From the NCBI GenBank assembly GCA_903813345.2, contig CAIIXF020000005.1, forward strand, positions 3,788,356 to 3,852,355: a stretch of 64,000 nt of DNA, given 5' to 3'. Position 1 is the first letter of the stretch, and each line of letters begins with the position of its first letter. Source of the stretch: Owenia fusiformis. Lineage: Eukaryota > Annelida > Polychaeta > Sabellida > Oweniidae. Of the stretch, positions 47,401-58,617 are shown in pieces. The position numbers and the translations under genes were made by a program. The notes under the pieces are model-generated. The model did no database searches, had not been told where the DNA came from, and was given only the letters and a program-made list of their open reading frames with translations.

Positions 47401-50400
47401 CAGTCCGATTGACGTTTTGAAGACGAGTTTAAGTACAAAAATAAAAAACGTGACTGCTACTTGTCATGGTTATAATATTGTCATCTGTAGTCAACATATA
47501 CAGTATATTAATTCCCATAGCGATTCAATAGTAACCAAATTATTAGAATCATGATTTCCTTCCTTTACTGATTTCCAGGATTTCTCGTTGATATTATAAA
47601 GTGTTGCAGCCTGGAGACGAGAGAGAGGGATGATATACTTATAAAACAAGGCGACAGAGGTGACTGGTGAGTACAGCAATTAGATCATTCAAAGTGATAT
47701 AGAGAGGACTGGCAAAGTAACAGAGGGGACTAGCAAGGTGACGTGACAGAGGGGACAGGCAAAGTAACAGAGGGGACTAGCAAGGTGACGTGACAGAGGG
47801 GACAGGCAAAGTAACAGAGGGGACTGGCAAAGTAACAGAGGGGACTAGCAAGGTGACGTGACAGAGGGGACAGGCAAAGTAACAGGGGGACTAGCAAGGT
47901 GACGTGACAGAGGGGACAGGCAAAGTAACAGGGGACTGGCAAAGTAACAGGGGGACTGACAAAGTAACAGAGGGGACTAGCAAGGTGACGTGACAGAGGG
48001 GACGGGCGAAGTAACAGAGGGGACTAGCAAGGTGACGTGACAGAGGGGACAGGCAAAGTAACAGGGGACAGGCAAAGTAACAGGGGACTGGCAAAGTAAC
48101 AGAGGGGACGGGCGAAGTAACAGAGGGGACTGGCAAAGTAACAGAGGGGACTGGCAAAGTAACAGGGGGACTGGCAAAGTAACAGAGGAGACTAGCAAGG
48201 TGACGTGACAGAGGGGACAGGCAAAGTAACAGGGGACTGGCAAAGTAACAGGGGGGACTGGCAAAGTAACAGGGGGACTGACAAAGTAACAGAGGGGACT
48301 AGCAAGGTGACGTGACAGAGGGGACAGGCCAAGTAACAGGGGACTGGCAAAGTAACAGAGGGGACTGGCAAAGTAACAGGGGGACTGTCAATGTGACAGA
48401 ATGGACTGGCAAAGTAACAGAGGGGACTTGCAAGGTGACAGAGGGGACTGGCAAAGTAACAGACAGAGGAAACTGGCAAGGTGACAAAGGGGACTGGCAA
48501 AGTAGCAGAGGGGACTGGCAAAATAACAGGGGGACTGGCAAGGTGACAGAAGGGACTGGCAAAGTAACAGAGGGGACTGGCAAGGTGACAGAGGGGATTG
48601 AAAAAGTAACAGAGGGCACTGGCAAAGTAACAGAGGGCACTGGCAGAGTAACAGGGGGCTGGCAAGGTGACAGAGGCGACTGGCAAGGTGACAGAGAGGA
48701 CTGGCAAAGTAACAGAGGCACTAGTTATGTGGCAGAAGGGACTGGCAAAGTAACAGAGGGCTCTGGCAAGGTGACAGAGGGGACTGGCAAAGTAACAGAG
48801 GGCACTGGCAAGGTGACAGAGAGGACTGGCAAAGTAAAAGAGGCACTGGTAATGTGGCAGAGGGGACAGGCAAAGTAACATAGGGCACTGGCAAGGTGAC
48901 AGAGAGGACTGGCAAAGTAACAGAGGGCACTGGCAAAGTAACAGAGGGAACTGGCAAGGTGACAGAGGGGACTGGCAAAGTAACAGAGGCACTGGTAATG
49001 TGGCAGAGGGGACTGGCAAAGTAACATAGGGCACTGGCAAGGTGACAGAGGGGACTGACAAAGTAACAGAGGGCACTGGCAAAGTAACAGAGGGCACTGG
49101 CAAGGTGACAGAGGGGACTGGCAAAGGAACAGAGGGCACTGGCAAGGTGACAGAGGGCACTGGCAAAGTAACAGAGGGCACTGGCAAGGTGACAGAGGGG
49201 ACTGACAAATTATAACAGAGGGCACTGGCAAGGTGACAGAGGGGACTGGCAAAGTAATAGAGGATACTGGCAATGTGATAGGGGACTGGCAAAGTAACAG
49301 AGGGCACTGGCAAGGTGACAGGGGGGACTGGCAAAGTATCAGAGGGGACTGGCAAAGTAACAGAGGGCACTGGCAAATACACACACTACACCATATAAGA
49401 TGAAAAGGGGACAACAATAACAACAACAACAAAAACAACATGACAGTGAACACTGACAAATACAGACAATTAGACAATAAAAACACAAAGTGACAGAGAA
49501 GACTGGCAAATGCATAAAAAAATTACAAAAAAAAATGACAGAGGGAGAACTGACATGTTTAGACATCAAAGTGACAGAGGGGACTAGCAAGTACAGAAAC
49601 AAGTGCATCACACAAAATGACAGGGGGACTGGCAATGATTTTAAATTCACAATTTAAGATCATAATTTTGTAAAATAAGAGTTCCTCGATGACAAGCTCT
49701 GCATAATTACGACGGTCTCACATATACATACATTCAACTTTCACACTCTAACAAGATTACAACAGCGATGCAAAATTCTGCTTCATTTTAGCTTCTACAT
49801 ATGCCTGAGTGGTAAGGTGACGATATACATCAATTATGCGAACAAAGAAGAGAAACAACAACGTGCAACAGATGATGCTGATGGAGAAGAAGACACAAAA
49901 ATTGTTACACAACATCCAAAAAAGGTCACAGACAGATCTAAACTTGGAACATTTGTCATAACTCTAGGTCAGTATCAGGAATATACATAATCAAGAATTT
50001 TTACATCGCAAATGTTTTCCTTTCATTTTAGATTGTAACTCTAGACTTAAATATTTTACAAATCGTACAATTTCCACACGAAGGAATTCCCGGTTGTTGA
50101 TTAAAGCTCAATTTCAACATGATTCGTAGTAAATTGTAGATGTTATTGATAATTTCTCTTATTCACCATTCACACCATTGCAGGTGCTGGGGCGACATTT
50201 GGAGAAGTTGCCCTCATCACGGAAGACAGCGTCAGAACAGCAAGTATCGTATGCGATGAACATACTGACGTCATCGTTATAGACCGGAATCTCTATAACA
50301 GATCTGTGAAATATGTTCTAGAAAAGGAATTCGAAGAAAAAACTAATTTTATCAAATCGAATCCTTTCTTTCAAAACTGGGCACCGAAGTATAAGAAACA

Positions 50401-53400
50401 GTTGGCTATGGCTTTTGAAACGATCAAGTTTCCATACGAGTCTGCCATAATTAAACAGGGTAACCACGTTGATGCCATCTATTTTATTCTAAGGTAAGTA
50501 ATAAATCAAATATCACGTCAACTTCTCGTTTTAATAGGGAGGTTAAGATTAGCGCAAATAGCTCACGTATAGTTTGTTAATGCATCCAGAAATACAAACA
50601 TACGGATAGTATGCAACTCCCGATCATCAACTTTTACTTTAATTTCTTCAAAACCTCCTATAGTATTGCCTTTGAATTAAATATACACTTCGAAGGTATA
50701 AATTACTTCATCATTAATATAGAATAAAAACGTTTATCTCACGTTCCAGAGGTGAAGTAAAGATGGTAGTTGATACAACCATGCACCATGTACAATATCC
50801 CAAGCTATGTCCTCATGAGGACGCAGCTCTGGACACTCACAATGGCACGTCGCCTGGGTCTCCGTAAGTATAGTCAACAACCCAGTTAGTAAACTGGTAT
50901 AATGTAGCCTATTATAAGCAACAGGGAAAATTGAAAAATAAGAGGAATAATTTCCAGTTAATTTTTCATGGATGTAGGCATTTGAAAGGATATCATTTTT
51001 TGATACTTAAGATTTTCTGGAAACATATCCCCTATCATACCTGCCATCTGAAACTCAGCTGCCATCTTTATTCATAATCTAATCATAAAATACAAAGTAA
51101 CCTGGCTTGTAAGACAAATAACATCGATTTTCCTTTTTGATAGAATAAGATGGTTTATAAGTGTGCGGACTAGTGTATACTAAAGAAGACATTCTTTATA
51201 ACTTTTTATTCTGGACTTTTGATATTTTTAGAAGAATAAAAGATACAATACAAAACAATACCTGTCATTTTAGAAGCAAAAGTTAAGAATCTTAGATCAG
51301 AAAATACAATACACTTATTTCAAACACATTAGATTTGAACATATTATTTTGAGAAAAAATATTTTATGTTTTAATATTTCTGTACCATGGTTTCAGAAAA
51401 CTAAAATTCCAGTAAATGTGTTCTCTGAACCGTTTTCAGCGCTGATATATTTTCAACCAAACCATTGAAGGATGTACACGATGCATTTGTGAAAGTATTG
51501 CTTTTAGATGCGTGTGGCAACTGCAATTTTATCCTAAACTTAATTTTTAGAACAAAAGGTCCTTCAAAAATTTGGGGAATTCAAAAAAGTTTCATGCATT
51601 ACGTTTTAATGATAACTGCATATTCACATAAGGCCTTTCATAAAAGAATGTGTTTGAAATTGATGACATTGATGAACGCATTATTTAAAATCACCATTCC
51701 TAATGTAGGACATCATGAAACTCATCATATATCATTTAGAATAACAACCTTTGGTATGGCTAATAGTATAGTTTCCATATAGCTTTTGAAATCTCGCTAA
51801 ATCTCGTTTTTCGTGAGATTTTAAGAGACTTGCATATTAGACCTCTAATGACTTACATTACTTTCTTTTAAATGGTATATTTGAATTCAGTGGAATGTTT
51901 TCTCCTAAAATAGCTTTGATTTACACAGTTATGTAATTTGAATAATTTTCTATGACAATTTAAAAAAGTTGGGCCAAATGTCCATAGATGCAATGCTAAA
52001 ATTCTTTAAAACCGTGGATTATTTGTATGTCAATCAACATTAGCATGTTTAATCACAACATGTTCATAAACAGGGTCATCATGTGGTATATCATTCAAGT
52101 TTTATACAGATTCAACAAACACACTTTGATAAATCATGAAATTAAGCCACTTTTCCAAGATTTTAGCATGTAAGTGAATGGAGCTCTAGCCAGAGTTAAA
52201 AGCTGAATTAAAGATGGCAGCACGAGATTTCATTGATTTTTCTGCTATTTAGAAACTATCCTATTCATCGAAAACAAATTAAACGAAAATAAATTTTTAT
52301 CAGTTTTAGCCTTTATATAAAGAATTTTAAAAACTCCATTTTAATTTACTAAGTAATCCAACCACATACGATCATTGTAGTTGTCTATATTTGAAGATAA
52401 TTGGATCCTTCATAACACGCGCTGGTATCTTGCTATGTCGCAGTAATCGTTTGATCAGGATATGTTTTTAAAAACATGAATACAAAAACAGTCTTCCAAT
52501 TTCCTCCGACATTACAGAAGTACTTTCATCCGCTATTGTCTTCCTGGCTAGCCTCGTAAAAGCAGCCCTCTATTTGGTTTATTTATTACTGTAGGTCCAT
52601 CCACAGGCGGGTAATGTCGGGTGAGTCAACAGGTTCAGACTCTCCCAACCTCTCCATATACAGACGAAAGATTGGCAAGAAACCATTAGTCGATGTTTGT
52701 TACCTTGGTGTAAATGAATGCATTGGTAGGATTTACTTTTGATCTTGAATAATTTGAAAGATTGGCAAGAAACCATTAGTTGATGTTTGTTACCTTGGCG
52801 TAAATGAATGCAATAGTAGTATTTACTTTTGATCTCGAATATAGTTGTTAACTCCTGAGTCACACCCACCTAGTTCTCCAAACTTCCTATCCTGTTTAAG
52901 AACGTAAACTGAACTGTGGTTGTGGCGACATGTCCTAAAAACAAAGATAGTTCCCTTCGTTCATAACTTATGGTCTCCAAGGCCCGTTCGGCGAAGAATA
53001 AAGTGAGAACTAGTAAGTTTATTGTGACTCGGGGGAAATTAGTCCAACAAAAATGTTAAAGATACACCTTTGATACAAAAATTCGAATTGATTATGAATA
53101 GAGAGTTTCAAGATGCAACCTCACCCTCATTGTGATCTAATCTGGTTTAAAAACTGATTTTAGGAGACACAGAGGTACTATTAGAAATGCCCACATTCTT
53201 CCACAGTGCAATATGTACGCAGGAAACCGAGGTGCTAATGCTGGAGACAAAACATTACGAGCGTCTCCTGGTGAAACGTAATCCACAGGCCATAACTGCT
53301 ATGACAGATAGCCTCGAGTTGAAACTACAACACAGAATCAACGAGAAAGTTCTTCTGTCGCAATTGCTCTATCATAAAACCAAGGAAATAAATGATGAAG

Positions 53401-53699
53401 TGAGACGACAAAGCCAGGCAAGGAGAGTCGACCATAAAAAGCATCCTAAAGCACATATCGGCTCTGATGCGTTCATTCCTACGACAGGACCCCTTGTAGA
53501 TATGTATGGCCCAGGGACGGTATTCCACAGAATACGACAACGGGAACACTCAAAGCAGGCCAAACTAAAGAAAGACAGGTCTTATAATGCAACTGTCTAT
53601 AGTTCCGCTCATTCGGATGACGGTAGTGACAGTGTGTATGACGGCGATGGTTACCTCATTGATACTGACATACACCACTGTGCCAAAAAGGCTATATAG
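44275..53699 (+). CDS. Cyclic nucleotide-binding domain protein, CNBD2-like (multi-exon gene)
   Basis: Reconstructed exons: 44275-44410, 47579-47666, 49792-49967, 50184-50493, 50750-50863, one unresolved exon, and 53164-53699. The first five join with matching phases (1, 2, 1, 2) at consensus GT-AG sites. The product has an N-terminal helical segment (PWFRKKSDLFSKLKTG, residues 31-46), then a cyclic-nucleotide-binding domain: GDRGDCFY (70-77), a charged insertion about 91-125, and a phosphate-binding cassette FGEVAL...VRTASI with E141 and R151, the residues that contact ribose and phosphate. A second, less canonical domain follows (QGNHVDAIYFILRGEV). The C-terminal part contains GPLVDMYGPGTVFHRI. 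This layout fits CNBD2, in mammals a cAMP-responsive factor of sperm function. Phase shows that one exon is missing between 50863 and 53164. Confidence 0.85.
44805..44819 (+). repeat. Poly-C run in intron 1
   Basis: Fifteen consecutive C residues inside the first intron. Simple homopolymer; its length may be unstable. Confidence 0.9.
45832..45897. repeat. 66-bp hairpin in intron 1
   Basis: CTTTAGATGAGAGAACATGT is mirrored at 45875-45897 as the inverse with three changes, giving arms of about 23 bp around a 20-bp loop. Probably a small fold-back element. Confidence 0.7.
45972..46222 (+). repeat. Right-arm fragment of the 8978-9808 family
   Basis: It begins at the inner-motif remnant CGGACAAAAAAAT and follows the right arm through ATTGGACTTCAAACAGAA to TTTTTATGAAAAATAGCATG. 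It ends at the position of the outer motif, which is lost. No duplication is visible. It lies in intron 1 of the CNBD2-like gene. Confidence 0.75.
46279..46670. mobile_element. 392-bp MITE, TA target, related to 25529-25955
   Basis: The ends are CCAGGTCGTTTAATAAG and its inverse CTTATTGAACGACCTGG, with TA on both sides (46277-46278 and 46671-46672). The inverted match runs through TGAGAGCATTTT and, after a gap, through TTGATTGGTCAAAAA. The inner phrase TATGGTAACTTGACTTTTGG plus GTAGGCGGGG parallels the MITE at 25529-25955. It lies in intron 1 of the CNBD2-like gene. Confidence 0.87.
47579..47666 (+). CDS. CNBD2-like gene, exon 2
   Basis: 88 bases between TTTCCAG and the donor GTGAGT. It encodes FLVDIIKCCSLETRERDDIL then IKQGDRGD, the first strands of the nucleotide-binding domain. 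It ends with TG of a Cys codon completed by exon 3. Its last bases closely match the unit of the minisatellite that starts 30 bases downstream. Confidence 0.9.
47698..49640 (+). repeat. 21-bp minisatellite in intron 2 of the CNBD2-like gene
   Basis: Roughly 1.7 kb of tandem 21-bp units of the form ACTGGCAAAGTAACAGAGGG, alternating in places with ACTGGCAAGGTGACAGAGGG. Early copies (47700-48310) include a 26-bp variant with an extra GTGAC. Dense copies end near 49377, and scattered degenerate ones continue to about 49640. Length suggests 75-80 units. Because 21 is a multiple of three, long repetitive frames appear on both strands (Pro-Val-Ser-rich on minus, Thr-Gly-Lys-Val-rich on plus). They have no independent support as proteins. 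Confidence 0.95.
49792..49967 (+). CDS. CNBD2-like gene, exon 3
   Basis: Acceptor TTTTAG, donor G|GTCAGT. It encodes FYICLSGKVTIYI, a charged Lys/Glu/Asp-rich insertion, and LGTFVITL, which leads into the phosphate-binding cassette of exon 4. Phases match on both sides. Confidence 0.9.
50184..50493 (+). CDS. CNBD2-like gene, exon 4 (phosphate-binding cassette)
   Basis: Acceptor TTGCAG, donor AG|GTAAGT. It begins GAGATFGEVALITEDSVRTA, retaining the Glu and Arg needed for cyclic-nucleotide binding. It continues through the hinge helices (VLEKEFEEKTNFIKSNPFF) into the start of the second domain (IKQGNHVDAIYFIL). Confidence 0.93.
50750..50863 (+). CDS. CNBD2-like gene, exon 5
   Basis: Acceptor TTCCAG, donor CC|GTAAGT. 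It encodes RGEVKMVVDTTMHHVQYPKL and a polar stretch ending NGTSPGS. It leaves two codon bases, whereas the exon at 53164 needs one, so at least one exon lies between them. Confidence 0.85.
51440..51753 (+). CDS. Tentative exon 6 of the CNBD2-like gene
   Basis: After TTTTCAG the frame required by exon 5 stays open for about 114 codons (ADIFSTKPLKDVHDAFVKVL...). Two donors would give the phase needed by the 53164 exon: G|GTATGG at 51753, and a weaker G|GTCCTT at 51558. The later residues look intron-like, so the correct exon may be shorter or lie elsewhere in this interval. Confidence 0.3.
52045..52170 (+). repeat. Second copy of the dispersed repeat at 5286-5420
   Basis: Shares CAGGGTCATC, CAGATTCAAC and TTGATAAATCATGAAATTAA with 5286-5420. 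Lies in an intron of the CNBD2-like gene. Confidence 0.7.
52666..52845 (+). repeat. 90-bp tandem duplication in the intron before the last confirmed exon
   Basis: Two adjacent copies beginning GAAAGATTGGCAAGAAACCA (52666 and 52756) differ at only a handful of positions, so the duplication is recent. A minus-strand frame runs through both, because 90 is a multiple of three. Confidence 0.9.
53164..53699 (+). CDS. CNBD2-like gene, C-terminal exon with stop
   Basis: Acceptor TTTTAG. It encodes the end of the second nucleotide-binding domain (GDTEVLLEMPTFFHSAI; EVLMLETKHYERLLVKRNP), a helical basic stretch, then AFIPTTGPLVDMYGPGTVFH and a Ser/Asp-rich tail, ending in TAG at 53697. Phase-1 donors near the end (for example after 53622 or 53649) would instead splice to the candidate exon at 58454, so this stop may belong to one isoform only. 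Confidence 0.88.
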
Positions 53700-53986
53700 T
53701 AATAGAATCTCCTGTTAACTATGCTCTAATATCAACTGTCATAGTGTGAAATATCTCCCGTATCTCCTGTGTTGTAGAGACACAACCTATACCAAGAGAT
53801 TTGGCGGACAACTAGTATAGTTAGTACTATTTTCAACTCTTCGAAATATGAGCTAATATAGGCTGCGTTATATATCTAGGCTAACAAATAGTTTGCCTAC
53901 CACTCTATAGAACCAGACATACCCGCCGATTCTATGGAAAACAGCTTCTTCTGGCCTATTTCAGGATATATTATTAAATCAGAGCT

Positions 53987-56900
53987 CTAAAAACAGGAGA
54001 TACGCTAACTATACGAAATGACGTCATCGATTCTTATTTCTTTAACTTACATGTATCTGGCTTATTAATGATTGACAATGCACTGTCAACGTTAAGTAAT
54101 TAAAAAAACAAAATAAAACTGATAGATTCACTTTATACATATTATTTAGTCAGATATAGTATTAATAGAGATGATTTTTATCATTAACACTTGATGAAAT
54201 CGATTTGGTCATATTTATCGATCCAAACTGGTGATTGTAGTTTATTAAGAATTTTTTCTGTTCAAAAAAAATTATTTTCTAGTATTTTCCAATCTAAGCC
54301 GAAAATATCAAATTACATTATTTTGATTGTTCTATTTCTATTTGAAAAATATTTACAAAATAAATATTTTAGAAGAAAGAAAGAAATTTAATTTGATTTA
54401 AATTAATGTTAACAATGGAGTAAAAAATGTTAAGAAAAGTCATCAATTAAAAATCAAAAAGTAACTTTCCAATGAGTTAATCGATTCAATTCAAATTTTA
54501 ACACAATGTTAATCATAGAATGAGGGACAATATACAATCATATAAATATGAAAAACTTAATTTGCAAATTATTATTTTTGTGGAAATTAGAACAATCGGC
54601 TCTAGATATTAATCCATTAACTCTAATAAGCGGATTAGTTATCAGTTAACAAAACTCATTCATACAAATTGAAAATAACTTAGGGATTAAAGTATTACTT
54701 CTATTTCTCTGACATCAATACATGTATGTGAATGGTGAAAATCTGCATGATTTTGAAAGAATTGTTGGCCAAGGGGAGGGAATCGTTACTTGTTAGGTAC
54801 TGGCCTGTTTAAAATGCGTAATGTATTTAGCTAAAATTTGAGCAGTTCTGTGTCTATCAAGACTATTTTTGTGGTTTGCAAAGTGAATACAGGTGGTTGT
54901 TTGTGCCTGTGTAAGAGGGGGCCTTAAATGTTTTTTTGTTGTAAACTTAATGTAGTAGAGAAACAATGGAGTAAAAATGTCAGAAAACCCATTGATTAAA
55001 AATTAGCTTTACTTTGAGTCAATCAATTAAATCCAAATGTTAACACAATGTTAATCATGACATTAGGGACATTATGCAATCAAATAATTATGAAAAAGTT
55101 TTCAAATTATTTTTGTGGAACTTAGAACTGTTGGCTGTAGGAAATTAATCCATTACCACTAACAAATGGATTAGTTGTTAGTGTTAACGAAACTCATATT
55201 AGAGAAATTGAATAATTGGGGATTAAAGTTTTACCTATCATATTGCTCTGACATACTGCGTGTCAATATGTTATTTACATAGTTTGTACTACCATGCTCC
55301 AATTTGCTCAATGTGTAATCATCGCTTTGTCAGATGAAACATTAGGAATTAATGTAAAATGTATCCGCTTCTTTATTTCCATTATCAAACAACTAAACAT
55401 ACCGAATCTCGCACCTTTTGAATATATATATTTGGAAATGGAAAACAAAGAAAGGTTAATAAAACTAGCTGTAATAAAAAGAAATAGTCCAATTGTAGTA
55501 GAAACAAATGTATTACATCATGGCCTAATCTGTTGTTTATATCTCTGGTTTATATCTCAGATAATTATTATATTGATAACAGAAAAAATAAATTGTTAAA
55601 TGTGAGAGAATTCAAGTTATAATTTTGATTTAGCATGGTTTGTATCATGCAAACTTTAAGCATGTGTCCTAATTTATTATCAGAGATTTTTCAGAAGAGA
55701 ATACAAGTTTTAATTTTGTTTTAGCATGGCTTATAACACCACTTGTATCATGCAAACTTAATACATGTTTCCTAGTAATTTATCATTATCAGAGATTTGT
55801 GGGAAGAAATCGGAGCAATACATACATGTATTACAGCCTCGTAATAAGTTTTAGCCCTGAGGATCAATTTTCAAAACATACCAACGGGTCACAATTTGTC
55901 AATTTCGGCCCATAATCACTTAACAGTGCCCAGATTGGTAAAACTAAATAGGATTTTGACAGAGAAACAATTGAGTTAAATTGTGAGGAAACCCAATGGA
56001 GTAAAAATGTGAGGAAACCCATTGATTAAAAATTAACTTCCCGTTGAGTCAATCAATTAAGTCCAAATTTTAACACAATCTTAATCATAACATAAGGGAC
56101 ATTATACAATCAAATAATTGTGAAAAACTTAATTTGCAAATTATTTGTTGGTTCAAATTAGAACCATTGGCTGTAGAAATTAATCCATTAACTCTAACAA
56201 ACAGATTATCTATCAGTGTGAACAAAACTCAAATCATGGAAATTGAATAATTAGGGATTAAAAATTGGCTTATTACATTGCTCTGGAATGTCAATACATG
56301 TATGTGAATGGTGAAAAACTACATGATCTTGAAAGAATTGTTGGCCACGGGTAGGGGGGGGGGGGGTCCTTAGGTACGGGTCTGTATAAAATGCATAATG
56401 TGCTTATTGAATATTGAGCAGTTCTGTGTCATGACTGATGTTTTGGTTGGCAAAGTGAATGGTTGTTTGTACCTGTGTTAGAGGGGGATTTAAATGTTGT
56501 TTGCTATAAACTTAATGTGACAGAGAAACAATGGAATAAGAATGTGAGGAAAACCAATTGATTAAAAATTCAAAAATTAACTTTACAATGATTTAATTGA
56601 TTGAATAAAAAATTAACACAATGTTAACCATAACATGAGGGACATTATACAATCAAATATATATGAAAAAGTTTTCAAATTATTTTTGTGGAACTTAGAA
56701 CTGTTGGCTGTAGGAAATTAATCCATTACCACTAACAAATGGATTAGTTGTTAGTGTTAACGAAACTCATATTAGAGAAATTGAATAATTGGGGATTAAA
56801 GTTTTACTTATCATATTGCTCTGACATACTGTATGCCAATATGTTATTTACATCAGTTTGTTCTACCCCCGGGGTTCTACCATGCTCCAATTTGCTCAAT

Positions 56901-58088
56901 GTGTAATCATCGCTTTGTCAGATGAAACATTAGGAATTAATGTAAAATGTACCCGCTTCTTTATTTCCATTATCAAACAACTAAACATACCGAATCTCGC
57001 ACCTTTTGAATATATATATTTGGAAATGGAAAACAAAGAAAGGTTAATAAAACTAGCTGTAATAAAAAGAAATAGTCAATAGTCAATTTCGGCCCGTAAT
57101 CACTTAACAGTGCCCAGATTGGTAAAACTAAATAGGATTTTGACAGAGAAACAATTGAGTTAAATTGTGAGAAAACCCATTGATTAAAAATTAACTTTCC
57201 GTTGAGTCAATCAATTAAGTCCAAATTTTAACACAATCTTAATCATAACATAAGGGAGATTATACAATCAAATAATTATGAAAAACTTAATTTGCAAATT
57301 ATTTGTTGGTTCAAATTAGAACCATCGGCTGTAGAAATTAATCCATTAACTCTAACAAACAGATTATCTATCAGTGTGAACAAAACTCAAATCATGGAAA
57401 TTGAATAATTAGGGATTAAAATTTGGCTTATTACTACATTGCTCTGGAATGTCAATACATGTATGTGAATGGTGAAAAACTACATGATCTTGAAAGAATT
57501 AGGGTAGGGGGGGGGGTCCTTAGGTACGGGTCTGTATAAAATGCATAATGTGTTTATTGAATATTGAGCAGTTCTGTGTCATGACTGATGTTTTGGTTGG
57601 AAAAGTGAATGGTTGTTTGTACCTGTGTTAGAGGGGGATTTAAATGTTGTTTGCTATAAACTTAATCTGACAGAGAAACAATGGAATAAAAATGTGAGGA
57701 AAACCAATTAATTAAAAATTCAAAAATTAACTTTACAATGATTTAATTGATTGAATAAAAATGTAACACAATGTTAATCATAACATCAGCTGTAGAGATT
57801 AATCTATTAACCCTAACATACAGATTAATTATTGGTACAGTATGTACCGAAGAATGCTGTACATTACCTAAAACTTAAGTGCTAAAATTACAGTTCTTTA
57901 TTTTATTAAACTTTATTGATAAACAAGAGATAAAGAATATGGTTCAGATTCTCCCTATTTGTTTATTTAATGACTTAACTACCGGAGTAATTGTTAATAA
58001 GCCAGATAAGTGATGTTACCTAATTAGCGTTGCAAATTATGAGACTTGATGACGTCATTTCGTATAGTTACCGTATCTCCTGTTTTGG
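53987..58088. mobile_element. ~4.1-kb element with inverted ends and an internal tandem array
   Basis: The left end AAAACAGGAGATACGCTAAC, continuing to GAAATGACGTCATC, is inverted at 58048-58088 with two or three changes. A weaker inverted match continues inwards for about 130 bp (ATCTGGCTTATTAA at 54055 and its inverse near 57993). A second copy of the tip lies just outside on the right (about 58120-58142). The interior is almost wholly the tandem array at 54400-57830. No transposase and no clear target duplication were found, so the superfamily is unknown. Confidence 0.6.
54400..57830 (+). repeat. Tandem array of ~550-bp AT-rich units
   Basis: The phrase AAACAATGGAGTAAAAATGT (or a close form) recurs at about 54409, 54961, 55968, 56523, 57141 and 57674, each followed by CCCATTGATTAAAAATTAAC and TTAACACAATGTTAATCATA. 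Alternate copies pair best: 54960-55500 with 56515-57075, and 55900-56500 with 57080-57660. This shows a higher-order two-unit duplication. The second pair lacks about 410 bp corresponding to 55492-55905. Poly-G runs at 56354 and 57507 differ in length. Confidence 0.9.
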
Positions 58089-58453
58089 AAAGTCTAATAT
58101 GAGAGTATCTCCTGATATAAGCTGATATCTGCTGTTTTTAGCACAGAATAGGCAGCGTATCTCTTGTTCTTCATGTCCGATATTGTATGAATAGTAAAGA
58201 ATAGTCAGTGTTTTAAGAGTATAAATAGAAGATGTATAGTATAGTTAGAAAATCTCCTGATTACCACGGGTATAATATGGGACCTATTCTGTGGCATACC
58301 ATCAAATAGTTAAGTAGAACTGGTTCAATACGCAAATTTGTCCGTATCAGAGATATTATATCTAACTATATTTTGGGGGATTCTAGAGATATATACAAAC
58401 TATTTGTCCACATCTCTTGAAATAAAACGAGAGATATCGCACATTTTGCACAG

Positions 58454-58617
58454 TGCACAATCGAGTCAAACCATCAATCGATGAGCATTATATAGACGAT
58501 GAAACCAGTGATTTAGCGCTTCAAGATTTAGAAAACAGAATGCGAGACTGGCTTTTGTGTGAAACTAACAAAACTAAAACTCCTCGTGTTACGCAACTGC
58601 AAAGAGCTCCTGTCGAA
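58454..58617 (+). CDS. Candidate downstream exon of the CNBD2-like gene
   Basis: Acceptor TTGCACAG, possible donor GAA|GTTAGT. It encodes a charged peptide, HNRVKPSIDEHYIDDETSDL then ALQDLENRMRDWLLCETNKT and TPRVTQLQRAPVE, clearly more protein-like and GC-rich than its flanks. The style fits the C-terminal tail of CNBD2-like proteins. It needs a phase-1 upstream exon; three phase-1 donors exist near the end of the 53164 exon. The following exon was not found. Confidence 0.5.

Noticed and set aside
48312-48878. 188-codon plus-strand Thr-Gly-Lys-Val repeat frame
   Set aside because: Same minisatellite, inside an intron of the CNBD2-like gene; no domain or splice support.
48192-49382. 396-codon minus-strand frame rich in Pro-Val-Ser
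   Set aside because: It consists only of the 21-bp minisatellite, whose unit is a multiple of three and lacks stops; plus-strand and other minus-strand frames in the array are the same artefact.
47698-49640. Possible CRISPR array
   Set aside because: Units are contiguous with no unique spacers, and the sequence is animal; it is a minisatellite.
55294-57082. Similar frames beginning MLQFAQCVIIALSDETLGIN at 55294 and 56888
   Set aside because: They are two copies of the tandem array unit; the duplication explains the similarity and nothing shows selection on the protein.
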